Part shown: positions 17,577 through 24,735 of the stretch, piece by piece
Layout: each line of letters opens with the position of its first letter
Position numbering within the stretch: position 1 is the first letter of the stretch
NCBI GenBank assembly: GCA_020025535.1
Contig: JAHHRY010000013.1
Coordinates: 1 to 33,066 of the forward strand
Direction: 5' to 3'
DNA length: 33,066 nt
DNA from: Oscillospiraceae bacterium
Lineage (GTDB): Bacteria > Bacillota > Clostridia > Oscillospirales > Oscillospiraceae
Notes under the pieces: model-generated
The model's input: the letters and a program-made list of their open reading frames with translations, nothing else
Told to the model about the DNA's origin: nothing
The model's database searches: none
Made by a program: the position numbers and the translations under genes

Positions 17577-18226
17577 CACAGCTTCTGTACCTTTTTAAGC
17601 GCGATGCTGTCTCCCAGCACCACCATGATATCTCCGTCCATCATGACAAAGTCCGCGTTGGGAGAGACCGTAATGCCGCCATTGCGGCGAATGGCAAGAA
17701 TGTTCACGCCCAATTTAGCACGAACATCTGCTTCTTTCAGAGATTTTCCGTTCCAGCTGTGAGGGGCAGGCAGTTCAATAATGCCATAGTCCTCAGACAG
17801 CTCGATGTAGTCCAGCACATTGGGCGTAGACAGACTCCGCGCAAGGCGCAGAGCATTTTCCTGTTCGGGGATAACCACCCGATCTGCACCCAGCTTTTCC
17901 AGCACCTTGCGATGCACCTCATCGTGAGCCTTGCATACGACATAGCCGACGCCAAGTTCCTTCACGTTCATAGTGGCCAGAACCGAGTCGGAAAGGCTGT
18001 CGCCAATGGCGATTACGGCGCAGTCAAAATTTCTTGCGCCCAAAGCACGAAGGACTTCCTTATCCTGTCCGTTACCAACTACTGCGTGGGTGACCTCCGA
18101 GGAAATCTGCTGTACCAGTTCACTTCTGGTGTCCATAGCCATGACTTCGCAGCCCAGCTTGTACAGCTGTCGTGCCACCTCAAAGCCAAATCGTCCCAAA
18201 CCAATTACCAGATAAGATTTCATCAT
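17576..18226 (-). CDS. ktrA: K+ uptake regulatory subunit KtrA (RCK/TrkA-N)
   Basis: This 216-residue cytosolic protein is the gating ring of a Ktr potassium system. An RCK-N Rossmann domain begins VIGLGRFGFEVA (GxGxxG at residues 9-14), with D32 in AMDTRSE as the likely nucleotide contact. An RCK-C domain follows from about residue 135 (SEDYGIIELPAPHSWNGKSL ... VNILAIRRNGG). KtrA rings bind ATP/ADP, and in many Firmicutes c-di-AMP in the C domain, to open or close KtrB. Length matches KtrA (about 220), not the double-length TrkA. The start follows AGGAGG. It lies 11 bases after ktrB. Confidence 0.92.
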   Translation of the reverse strand: MMKSYLVIGLGRFGFEVARQLYKLGCEVMAMDTRSELVQQISSEVTHAVVGNGQDKEVLRALGARNFDCAVIAIGDSLSDSVLATMNVKELGVGYVVCKAHDEVHRKVLEKLGADRVVIPEQENALRLARSLSTPNVLDYIELSEDYGIIELPAPHSWNGKSLKEADVRAKLGVNILAIRRNGGITVSPNADFVMMDGDIMVVLGDSIALKKVQKL

Positions 18227-18237
18227 TTATTTCCTCC

Positions 18238-19617
18238 TTAACCAATGAGCAAGTTAGTCTGGGCATAGCGGAAACGTTCCTCTGCCTGATTGCCCATCAA
18301 AAAACCAAGGCTAAGGGTCATCACACCCACACGCCCAAAATACATATAAACAATGATTAAAATTTTCGATGCCACGCTGAGACTGGAGGTAATACCCGTG
18401 GTGAATCCCACGGTACCCAATGCAGAGGCCGCTTCAAACAGAGAATCCATAAATCCGAAAGAATCCACGGCACTGATGAAAATGCCTCCAAAAATTGCCA
18501 GGCTGATCATAATGCCCGCAACAGTCATTGCATCCATGACCTGTGTTGCAGGGATGGTTCTTTTCATTACCGACACGGTTCCCTTGCCCCGGGCACGGGA
18601 CCACAGGAACAGCATCAGGGTCATCAGGGTTACCGTTTTGATACCGCCGGCCGTAGATCCGGAAGATCCGCCTATCAGCATCAGCAAGGTAGTCACCATC
18701 TTGCCGGCATCGGTAAGTCCGCCCTGGTCAATCGCGGCAAATCCTGCGGTTCTGCTGGACACGGACTGGAAAAACGCATTGAGGACCCTGTCCCCCCGGG
18801 ACAGCGATCCCAGTGTTGCCGGGTTGTCCCACTCAAGAAGCAGCAGCGCGCACGTGCCGCCTGCAATCAGCACAGCAGTGGTAATGAGAACCAGCTTTGT
18901 ATACACACTGAGTCTGCGCCGAGTGTGGAAATGTGCCAGTTCCTCCCACACCAGGAAACCCAGGCCGCCCAGAACGATCAGGGTTGCAATGGTCAGAAGT
19001 ACCACCGGGTCAGACTGGAAAAGGGACAGACTGGAATCCGGCTGGAGATAACCGAAAATATCAAATCCGGCATTGCAGAAAGCCGTAACCGAATGGAAAA
19101 TGCCCCATGTCAGGGCTTTCAAAAAGCCGTATGTGGGCCAAAAGTGCACCATCAAAATCAGTGCACCGATACCTTCAATGGTCAGGCTGCCAATCAGCAC
19201 CAGCTTCTGCAGGCGCACAACGCCCTGCATTTCCGTCACACTGAGGGCCTGCGCCATAACCAGCCGCTGTTTCAGGCCCACCCGCTTTCGCAGCAGGAAG
19301 AACACCAGAGAGGCAGCCGACATAAAGCCAAGGCCACCGATCTGAATCAAAATCAATATGACGATCTGGCCGAATCCGCTCCACTGTACCCAGGTATCCG
19401 CCACCACCAGGCCCGTAACACAGGTAGATGACGTAGCGGTAAACAGCGCCGTCAGGAAGCCGCACGACACACCGTTTCGGGATGCAACGGGAAGCGTCAG
19501 GAGTATCGCTCCCAGCAAGATAATTCCGGCAAATGCCAATGCAATTACCTGCGTTGCACTCATATTTGTACGTCGCCTGTGCATCCACAGGTGATACATT
19601 TTTCCATTTTGTGACAT
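18238..19617 (-). CDS. ktrB: K+ transporter KtrB (TrkH/KtrB family)
   Basis: This 459-residue membrane protein is the ion-conducting subunit of the Ktr system. It has the fourfold M1-P-M2 repeat of the family: the first pore loop reads FTATSSTCVTGLVV, and later loops include SVTAFCNAGFDIFG, SVSSRTAGFAAID and AASALGTVGFTTGI. Each carries the glycine that lines the selectivity filter. Numerous hydrophobic helices flank them. The start follows GAGAGGA and gives a short basic N terminus (HRRRTN) before the first helix. It is the first gene of a long unit that continues into RNA methylation, dprA, topA, trmFO, plsX and rnc. No c-di-AMP riboswitch is visible in the short leader. Confidence 0.94.
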   Translation of the reverse strand: MSQNGKMYHLWMHRRRTNMSATQVIALAFAGIILLGAILLTLPVASRNGVSCGFLTALFTATSSTCVTGLVVADTWVQWSGFGQIVILILIQIGGLGFMSAASLVFFLLRKRVGLKQRLVMAQALSVTEMQGVVRLQKLVLIGSLTIEGIGALILMVHFWPTYGFLKALTWGIFHSVTAFCNAGFDIFGYLQPDSSLSLFQSDPVVLLTIATLIVLGGLGFLVWEELAHFHTRRRLSVYTKLVLITTAVLIAGGTCALLLLEWDNPATLGSLSRGDRVLNAFFQSVSSRTAGFAAIDQGGLTDAGKMVTTLLMLIGGSSGSTAGGIKTVTLMTLMLFLWSRARGKGTVSVMKRTIPATQVMDAMTVAGIMISLAIFGGIFISAVDSFGFMDSLFEAASALGTVGFTTGITSSLSVASKILIIVYMYFGRVGVMTLSLGFLMGNQAEERFRYAQTNLLIG

Positions 19618-19669
19618 GGATGATCCTCTCTTCTACAGCAATAGGCATAACTTGGACATTATAAGGCTT

Positions 19670-19697
19670 ATTATAGCAAGATTGTTTTTATTTGCAA
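19670..19697 (-). promoter_or_regulatory. Promoter of ktrB
   Basis: On the minus strand TTGCAA (19697-19692) is followed after 16 bases by TATAAT (19675-19670), about 50 bases upstream of the ktrB start. It would drive the whole ktrB-to-rnc unit. The leader is only about 45 bases, too short for a large riboswitch. Confidence 0.7.
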
Positions 19698-19734
19698 GGG
19701 GGAAATTTTCTGTTTGTTTTCCGTATTCTTTCCC

Positions 19735-19776
19735 CAAAAAACGGGAAAATCCCATCTGCATCAGCAGGTGGGATTT
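19735..19776 (-). terminator. Terminator after the esterase gene
   Basis: On the minus strand AAATCCCA.CTGC pairs with GCAG.TGGGATTT around a four-base loop with one mismatch, six bases after the stop codon. A TTTTTT run follows a short CCCG interval, so termination efficiency is uncertain. Confidence 0.6.
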
Positions 19777-19781
19777 CAGGC

Positions 19782-20534
19782 TTAAAGGCTGAGATATTCC
19801 ATAAATTGGGGAATCTGCCGCTCCCAGGAGATTTCAGAGTGCGTACCGCCGGGGATGATCCGCAGCGCCACATTGATATGTCTGGTCAGCAGCAGTCTTG
19901 CCACAGAAATCAGGGCTTCCGAGCTGGGTGCGTGATTGGGAAGTTCCACGCTGCCGTAGTCGATATAGACGCAGGTATCTTCATTGAGGTATGCGGAAGA
20001 AACGATGTCCAGCACCTTATTCTTTGATACCCAGAAGCTGGGCGACAGGCAGGCCGCTTTCTGGAATATATGGTTATACTGGCAGACAGCAAAAAGTGCC
20101 ATCAGGCCTCCCATGGAGGAGCCGCAGATACTGGTATGCTCCCGATCCGGCAAAGTAGGATAATGGGCATCAATATACGGCTTCAGCGTATTCACCAGCC
20201 ATTCCATGTACTCTCTTCCCCGGCCATGAATACAGCTGGAATCCGGGAGGTTAAAGTCCAGAGGCGAATACTCTTCCAGGCGCTTGTTTCCTTCGTGATT
20301 GCACTCAATGGCCACCACGATAAGCTGCTTGCCTGTCCGGTCCATATATTCACCCATGCCCCAGGATTTTCCGAAGGTAGCATCCGAGTCAAAGAACACA
20401 TTGTGCCCGTCAAACATATACATGACAGGATACCGCCGTCCGGCAGTATGCCAGTCATCCGGCAGGTAAATGTATGCTCTGCGCTGAAGCTCACCGGAAA
20501 GTTCAGGAATTTGAATATACCATTTTTTAATCAT
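19782..20534 (-). CDS. Esterase D/IroE-like alpha/beta hydrolase
   Basis: This 250-residue protein belongs to the putative esterase family (PF00756 type) of alpha/beta hydrolases. It has RRAYIYLPDDW..RYPVMYMFDGHNVFF near the start, a nucleophile elbow GSSMGGLMAL (serine near residue 144) and a likely catalytic histidine in PGGTHSEISW near the end. No signal peptide is visible, so it should act in the cytosol, possibly on an acylated sugar or S-acyl compound; the substrate is unknown. I chose the ATG at 20534, nine bases after GAGGG; a TTG two codons upstream is in frame but less likely. It is a single-gene unit with its own promoter and terminator. Confidence 0.8.
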   Translation of the reverse strand: MIKKWYIQIPELSGELQRRAYIYLPDDWHTAGRRYPVMYMFDGHNVFFDSDATFGKSWGMGEYMDRTGKQLIVVAIECNHEGNKRLEEYSPLDFNLPDSSCIHGRGREYMEWLVNTLKPYIDAHYPTLPDREHTSICGSSMGGLMALFAVCQYNHIFQKAACLSPSFWVSKNKVLDIVSSAYLNEDTCVYIDYGSVELPNHAPSSEALISVARLLLTRHINVALRIIPGGTHSEISWERQIPQFMEYLSL

Positions 20535-20578
20535 ATGCAAGTCCCTCGAATGTCGCTATTACTCCATTATTTTAATAT

Positions 20579-20608
20579 AGTATAGTTTCTCCCCGGTGGG
20601 AAAGTCAA
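20579..20608 (-). promoter_or_regulatory. Promoter of the esterase gene
   Basis: On the minus strand TTGACT (20608-20603) is followed after 18 bases by TATACT (20584-20579), about 45 bases upstream of the start codon. Confidence 0.65.
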
Positions 20609-20654
20609 TTCGCATAGGAACCGAAAAGATTAAGGTTAAAAAGCTGTTTTCTGG

Positions 20655-20699
20655 TTAAAAAATACAGCAATGCCCCGAACGGTCATCGTTCGGGGCATT
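20655..20699 (-). terminator. Strong terminator after the LCP gene
   Basis: On the minus strand AATGCCCCGAACG pairs perfectly over 13 bases with CGTTCGGGGCATT around a five-base loop. A TTTTTT run follows six bases later. It lies directly after the stop codon at 20708. Confidence 0.85.
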
Positions 20700-20707
20700 G
20701 TAGTTTT

Positions 20708-21757
20708 CTATTGGGGTTTCATCAAAAGAGCCAGCTGTTCACGGGTTGCTTCCATATCCACAACCATGACCCACATACCATTGATGGTACCTACCTGATA
20801 GGTTCCGTCGGCCGGAAGCCGCTGGCTGACCACCTGACAGCCCGAAAGCATGGGGAACATATCTATCGCGTAATTGATGATTTCCCCATTGGACATATTG
20901 GTTGTCACCATCGGCAGAAGCTGTTCCAGCAGCGGGAGCAGCTGTGTCAGCGGTTTCTGCTTGTAGGCATTGATAATGGATGTAACCACTTTCTGCTGCC
21001 GTTTGACACGTTCAAAGTCAGAGTCGATTTCACGAAGTCTGGAATACCACAGTGCCTGTTCGCCTGTAATATGGTTCACGCCCTCATGGAAATCCCAGCC
21101 GAATGCTCTTCTGAAATGGTCGACTTCTCTCTGGGTCATGTCGATATCCACGCCGCCCAGCAGGTCAATCACTTCTGCAAACCGTATCATCTCCACAATG
21201 ACAACGCCGTCCAGCCGGATGCCGAAATTGTACATGAAGGTTTCTTCAAACAATTCTATGCCGCCGAACACAAATGCCGCATTCAGACGGTTATCTCCCC
21301 AGCCGGGAATCTGCACATACATATCTCGCATAAAGGATGTCAGCGTCACAGTCTTTGTTTTCGTATGGATCGTGCAGAGGATCATAGAATCGGTTCTGCC
21401 TCGATAATAGCCCGAACGGTTATCCTCGCCCAGCAGCATAATATTGATGACATTATCTGTCTCCACGGGTTTGGCCGGTTCTGTAGGCCAGGTGACCTCT
21501 ACTGTAGGGCCTGTAAAATCCGGCGGCACGGTTTCCTCCGGGGGCAGCGTCAGACCAGACTCCCCACTGGGTATCGGTTCCGGTCGATTCATCAGTCCCA
21601 GTAAATGGTTTACATAAATTAAAATACCACCAAGCAGCAGCAGAATAACGGCCAGTATGGAACATATCACAATCAGTGCCGTTTTCTTGCCGGAGCCCTT
21701 CCGACGTTCATTATTTTCCGAGTCGTGCTGCTCATCGTATCTGTTTTCTTCCAGCAC
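20708..21757 (-). CDS. LytR-CpsA-Psr (LCP) family cell-wall glycopolymer ligase
   Basis: This 349-residue protein has a short charged cytosolic start, one membrane helix at about 26-50, a Pro/Glu/Thr-rich stalk (about 60-100) and an extracellular LCP domain. Family marks are INIMLLGEDNRS, RTDSMILCTI, TLTSFMRDMYVQIPGWGDNRLNAAFVFGG, DLLGGVDIDM and the Arg-rich SDFERVKRQQKVV. LCP enzymes transfer lipid-linked teichoic acid or capsule polymers to peptidoglycan outside the cell. The start is GTG at 21757, because GGAGG lies seven bases upstream; the frame stays open ten codons further into the promoter. It is a single-gene unit. Confidence 0.9.
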   Translation of the reverse strand: MLEENRYDEQHDSENNERRKGSGKKTALIVICSILAVILLLLGGILIYVNHLLGLMNRPEPIPSGESGLTLPPEETVPPDFTGPTVEVTWPTEPAKPVETDNVINIMLLGEDNRSGYYRGRTDSMILCTIHTKTKTVTLTSFMRDMYVQIPGWGDNRLNAAFVFGGIELFEETFMYNFGIRLDGVVIVEMIRFAEVIDLLGGVDIDMTQREVDHFRRAFGWDFHEGVNHITGEQALWYSRLREIDSDFERVKRQQKVVTSIINAYKQKPLTQLLPLLEQLLPMVTTNMSNGEIINYAIDMFPMLSGCQVVSQRLPADGTYQVGTINGMWVMVVDMEATREQLALLMKPQ

Positions 21758-21762
21758 AAATA

Positions 21763-21769
21763 CACCTCC
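21763..21769 (-). promoter_or_regulatory. Ribosome binding site that fixes the GTG start of the LCP gene
   Basis: On the minus strand GGAGGTG lies five bases before GTG at 21757. An in-frame GTG ten codons upstream has no such site and overlaps the promoter, so it is rejected. Confidence 0.75.
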
Positions 21770-21797
21770 AAAATTGACTTGAGACACGCAGTATAAT

Positions 21798-21826
21798 ATT
21801 ATACACGCAATTTACAAAAATACCAG
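21798..21826 (-). promoter_or_regulatory. Possible promoter of the LCP gene
   Basis: On the minus strand a perfect TATAAT (21803-21798) sits about 40 bases before the start codon. The -35 region at 17 bases (CTGGTA) is poor, so an activator or an overlapping alternative -10 (TATACT just downstream) may be used. Confidence 0.4.
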
Positions 21827-21861
21827 TATTTTTTCGACAAGATTCGCATCTTTTTTTGTAG

Positions 21862-21893
21862 GCAAAAAGGCGTTCCCAAAAGAACGCCTTTTA
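21862..21893 (-). terminator. Terminator after htrA
   Basis: On the minus strand AAAAGGCGTTC pairs with GAACGCCTTTTT around a short loop, immediately after the htrA stop. Both sides carry A/T runs, so it could also work in the other direction. Confidence 0.85.
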
Positions 21894-21898
21894 TTGCA

Positions 21899-23395
21899 TT
21901 ACGCATTGGGCAGCGGTTTTGCATCAAAAACAATGGTCAGCAGAACTTCCTGACCGGCGCGCCATACCTTTACCGTTGCCGTATCGCCCGCCTTGAACTT
22001 CCGAAGTGCCAGCGTCAGGTCATTGAGATTTTTGACATCATAGCCGCCCACTGCGGTAATGATATCCTTAGCACGAATGCCGGCTGCACTTGCACAGCTG
22101 TTGCTGACCACCTCTGTCACAAAAGCACCCAGAGGCAGGCCGTAAGCTTCAGCAATTTTCTTGTCCACGCTCTTAACCTTTACGCCCATGAGGACGCCGG
22201 TGATATAACCATGCTCTCGGAGATCCTCCAGAACGCCAATCACATCATCAATGGGAACAGCAAAGCCGATTCCCTCGATTACGGCGCCGGATTCCGTTGT
22301 TCCGGAATACTTGGCGGTGGTAATTCCGATCACCTCACCTCTGGCATTGAACAGGGGGCCGCCGGAGTTGCCGGGGTTAATGACAGCGTCGGTCTGAATC
22401 ATATTGATAATATTGCCGTCGGTGGTGACGTCACGGTCAATGCCGCTGACATATCCCACCGTCAGAGTAGAGGTCAGTTCGCCCAGAGGGTTGCCGATTG
22501 CAACCACCTGACTGCCAACGGCAAGTGCGTCGCTGCTGCCGATCACCACAGGCTGCAGGCCGGTGGCTTCCACCTTCAGCAGGGCCACGTCATTGGTAGA
22601 CAGATGTCCCACAACTTTTGCATCATACACAGATCCGTCGGAAGTGGTAACCGTCAGCTTTTCGGCACCGGCAATCACATGGTAATTGGTGACGATATAA
22701 CCGTCATCCGTCATCACAAAGCCGGAACCGGTGGACTTGGTTTCCATGATCTGTCCCATGCTGTTCAAGGTGGCTGTGCTTGTAATCGCCACAACACTCT
22801 TTACATTCTGCTGGTAGATCTGGCTGGGAGTCATTCCCTCCATAGGAACAACCGGCTGATTGTCTGCGTTGTGCTTTCCGGCATCGATCTGATCCTGCAT
22901 AATCTGCAGTTTCTCGTCGTAATACATGGACAGTTTTTTATTCTGATCCTTCCAGTAATAGGTAAGACCGATTGCCGTCACACCGCAAGCGCCGAAAACC
23001 AGAACAACCGTCAGCACTGCAGCCAGGACTCTTCTGGCAGTTTTGCCGCTTTTTCTGGGTGCGGCAGGCTGAGGAGGCACCTGATAATACCCGCCCTGAG
23101 GCTGAGGATTGTGATAGGCTACATAGGGAGAATCCGCAAAAGGAGATTCTCTTCTGGGTGCCCCGCCGGGATTGCAGCCGGGATTCCATGCAGACTGCTG
23201 GGGCTGTCCCTGAGGACGGAATGTTCCCTGAGCCTGAGACGTTCCCTGAGGCTGAGACGTTCCCTGAGCCTGAGACGTTCCCTGAGGCTGAGACGTTCCC
23301 TGAGGACGAGCCTGTTCTGCTTCTCCTGTAGATTCTGTTGGCGTTACCTTTTCAGGCTGAGTGTTTTCAGTCTGTTCGTTTTCAAAGTTCTCCAT
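21899..23395 (-). CDS. htrA: HtrA/DegP-type membrane-anchored serine protease
   Basis: This 498-residue trypsin-like protease handles misfolded proteins at the outer face of the membrane. Residues 1-115 are a cytosolic, Gln/Pro/Gly/Ser-rich tail with a six-residue repeat (PQGTSQ/AQGTSQ, about 31-62). A single membrane helix lies at 122-147. The protease domain has the triad H239 (TNYHVIAG), D269 (STNDVALL) and S344 (NPGNSGGPL). One PDZ domain follows (about 395-490, with GAFVTEVVSNSCASAAGIRAKDII). I chose the ATG at 23395 because GGAGG lies seven bases upstream; twelve more open codons upstream overlap the promoter. The gene is transcribed alone. Confidence 0.94.
   Translation of the reverse strand: MENFENEQTENTQPEKVTPTESTGEAEQARPQGTSQPQGTSQAQGTSQPQGTSQAQGTFRPQGQPQQSAWNPGCNPGGAPRRESPFADSPYVAYHNPQPQGGYYQVPPQPAAPRKSGKTARRVLAAVLTVVLVFGACGVTAIGLTYYWKDQNKKLSMYYDEKLQIMQDQIDAGKHNADNQPVVPMEGMTPSQIYQQNVKSVVAITSTATLNSMGQIMETKSTGSGFVMTDDGYIVTNYHVIAGAEKLTVTTSDGSVYDAKVVGHLSTNDVALLKVEATGLQPVVIGSSDALAVGSQVVAIGNPLGELTSTLTVGYVSGIDRDVTTDGNIINMIQTDAVINPGNSGGPLFNARGEVIGITTAKYSGTTESGAVIEGIGFAVPIDDVIGVLEDLREHGYITGVLMGVKVKSVDKKIAEAYGLPLGAFVTEVVSNSCASAAGIRAKDIITAVGGYDVKNLNDLTLALRKFKAGDTATVKVWRAGQEVLLTIVFDAKPLPNA
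23217..23312 (-). repeat. Tandem 18-bp repeat inside htrA
   Basis: An 18-base unit, read on the plus strand as GAGACGTTCCCTGAGSCT with S alternating between C and G, is repeated about five times with few changes. It encodes PQGTSQ/AQGTSQ in the cytosolic tail. Near identity at the DNA level points to recent slippage or expansion, so copy number probably varies between strains. Confidence 0.85.
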
Positions 23396-23416
23396 ATTCG
23401 TTCCTCCATTGGAAGT

Positions 23417-23444
23417 ATTATAGACTATCACTATTGTAATACAA
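23417..23444 (-). promoter_or_regulatory. Promoter of htrA
   Basis: On the minus strand TTGTAT (23444-23439) is followed after 16 bases by TATAAT (23422-23417), about 22 bases upstream of the start codon. Confidence 0.6.
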
Positions 23445-23462
23445 TATTTATGGATAAATTAT

Positions 23463-23503
23463 GTACTAGTACGAAACGATTTATAAATTTGTCGTTTTAC
23501 GAC
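23463..23503. promoter_or_regulatory. Cluster of inverted repeats upstream of htrA
   Basis: Within 41 bases there are a perfect palindrome GTACTAGTAC (23463-23472), an inverted pair AAACGA (23474-23479) / TCGTTT (23492-23497) spaced by 12 bases, and GTCGT-TTT-ACGAC (23491-23503). They begin about 20 bases upstream of the htrA -35 box, where an activator would bind. The repeats are seen directly; a regulator is inferred. Confidence 0.4.
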
Positions 23504-23569
23504 ACAATCATACAGAATTATTACTCTTTCGTCAAGGAGAAAGTTTCCAGTAGCTTTAGACGCAGAAAA

Positions 23570-23597
23570 AGCGGCGGCAACCGCCGCCGCTTTTTTC
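23570..23597 (-). terminator. Very GC-rich terminator after the DUF1540 gene
   Basis: GCGGCGGC and GCCGCCGC pair around a four-base loop. On the minus strand the stem runs into TTTTTCTG; on the plus strand it runs into TTTTTTCTTTTTT, so it is structurally bidirectional. It lies five bases after the stop codon. Confidence 0.85.
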
Positions 23598-23601
23598 TTT
23601 T

Positions 23602-23766
23602 TTACTTTTTCCGGAAAGATTTGCAGTCGGTACACTGATCCATAGTGGGATTGCTCTCGTGGGTACCCACCAGAATACGATCCAGGGAGCAGTAGTTCTC
23701 ACCGGCGCAGTGATAAGCACAGTTATTGACGGTGCACTCGATACACTTGTTAGCATGACAGTCCAT
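23602..23766 (-). CDS. Small cysteine-rich protein, DUF1540-like
   Basis: This 54-residue protein has seven cysteines in a pattern like the DUF1540 family: CHANKCIEC, NNCAYHC, ENYCS, then DQCTDCKSF at the end. Such proteins are common in Clostridia, usually as one or two short Cys motifs, and probably bind a metal; no function is established. The start at 23766 follows AAGGAGG nine bases upstream. The frame is open for 31 more codons upstream, but these have no matching ribosome site and no Cys motif. It stands alone between htrA and the divergent rpe gene, with a strong terminator. Confidence 0.8.
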   Translation of the reverse strand: MDCHANKCIECTVNNCAYHCAGENYCSLDRILVGTHESNPTMDQCTDCKSFRKK

Positions 23767-23848
23767 TGTTTTTTCCTCCTTATTTTTGGGATGCAAAAGT
23801 AGTATGACCAAAAAGCACAATTTCATCCCTGCAAAGTTTCCCATTTCA

Positions 23849-23877
23849 TTGCATTTCATCCAATTCCGTGATATACT
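23849..23877 (+). promoter_or_regulatory. Promoter of rpe
   Basis: TTGCAT (23849-23854) is followed after 17 bases by TATACT (23872-23877), about 30 bases before the rpe start. Confidence 0.7.
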
Positions 23878-23907
23878 TTTTTATATCATTTTTTTAGGAG
23901 GCTTTTT

Positions 23908-24558
23908 ATGGTAAAGCTTGCACCTTCCATTCTGTCCGCCGACTTTGCAAATCTGGAAACCGCGATCCGCGGTATCGACGCAAACGGCGGCGATTGGGTC
24001 CACGTGGATGTAATGGACGGTCTTTTCGTCCCCAATATTACCATCGGTATCCCCGTAGTGAAAGCTCTGCGTCCTGTCACCACCCTTCCTTTGGATGTCC
24101 ATCTGATGATCGACCGCCCCATCCGCTATGTGGAGCAGTTTGTTAAGGCCGGTGCCGATTATCTTACCATCCACATCGAATCCGACACGCTGGAAAACAA
24201 TCTGGCTGCCCTGGACAAAATTGCCTCTCTGGGCTGTAAGCCTGCCATCGCTCTGAAGCCCGGCACCCCTGCTGAAGCCGCCAAACCTTACCTTAAAAAG
24301 TGCGCCATGATCCTCGTCATGACCGTCGAACCCGGCTTCGGAGGGCAGAAATTCATGGCCGACATGATGCCCAAGCTGAAGACCCTGCGTACCTGGCTTG
24401 ACGAAGTGAATCCCGGCTGTATTCTGGAGGTGGACGGCGGTGTCGACACCAAGACCTGTACCCTGTGCAAGGAAAACGGCGCCGAGGTTCTGGTGGCCGG
24501 TTCTGCCTACTTTGGCGCCAAAGACAAGGCCGCCTTTGTGAAGCTGATACAGGAATAA
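23908..24558 (+). CDS. rpe: Ribulose-phosphate 3-epimerase
   Basis: This 216-residue TIM-barrel enzyme interconverts ribulose 5-phosphate and xylulose 5-phosphate in the pentose phosphate pathway. Motifs are LAPSILSADFANL (residues 4-16), HVDVMDGLFVPNIT, LDVHLMI, MTVEPGFGGQKF and LEVDGGV. These give the metal-binding histidines and the two catalytic aspartates. Length is normal. An AGGAGG site precedes the ATG. In many Firmicutes rpe clusters with rsgA and prkC; here it stands alone with its own promoter, and no clear hairpin terminator follows it, so some read-through into the next operon is possible. Confidence 0.96.
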   Translation: MVKLAPSILSADFANLETAIRGIDANGGDWVHVDVMDGLFVPNITIGIPVVKALRPVTTLPLDVHLMIDRPIRYVEQFVKAGADYLTIHIESDTLENNLAALDKIASLGCKPAIALKPGTPAEAAKPYLKKCAMILVMTVEPGFGGQKFMADMMPKLKTLRTWLDEVNPGCILEVDGGVDTKTCTLCKENGAEVLVAGSAYFGAKDKAAFVKLIQE

Positions 24559-24627
24559 ACACTCATTTTTTGCCATATTGCCTATAAAACCGCACTTTTT
24601 GTCATGGCATTTCTATCCCACCGTAAA

Positions 24628-24656
24628 TTGACTTTTGTCCGTGCCCCAAGTATAAT
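24628..24656 (+). promoter_or_regulatory. Strong promoter of the NifU-like/GGGtGRT operon
   Basis: TTGACT (24628-24633) is followed after exactly 17 bases by TATAAT (24651-24656). The transcript would start near 24663 and carry a leader of about 70 bases that includes an inverted repeat, GGAATT-TGA-AATTCC. The near-consensus promoter and the biased codons of both genes suggest high expression. Confidence 0.85.
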
Positions 24657-24661
24657 GTATG

Positions 24662-24676
24662 AGGAATTTGAAATTC
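24662..24676 (+). promoter_or_regulatory. Inverted repeat at the start of the NifU-like operon transcript
   Basis: GGAATT and AATTCC are separated by TGA and lie at the predicted transcription start. It could be an operator overlapping the start site or a 5' stabilising hairpin. Only the repeat itself is certain. Confidence 0.4.
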
Positions 24677-24735
24677 CCCTGTTTACGTTGTATATTACAA
24701 GTCTTATACGGCTTTGAAAAGAAAGGATAATCGCC

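Noticed and set aside
19618..19700. c-di-AMP riboswitch upstream of ktrB
   Set aside because: Such riboswitches are common before ktr genes, but the leader from the predicted start is only about 45 bases and lacks the needed helices.
23217..23312. CRISPR-like repeat array
   Set aside because: The units are contiguous 18-bp repeats in frame within htrA, without spacers.
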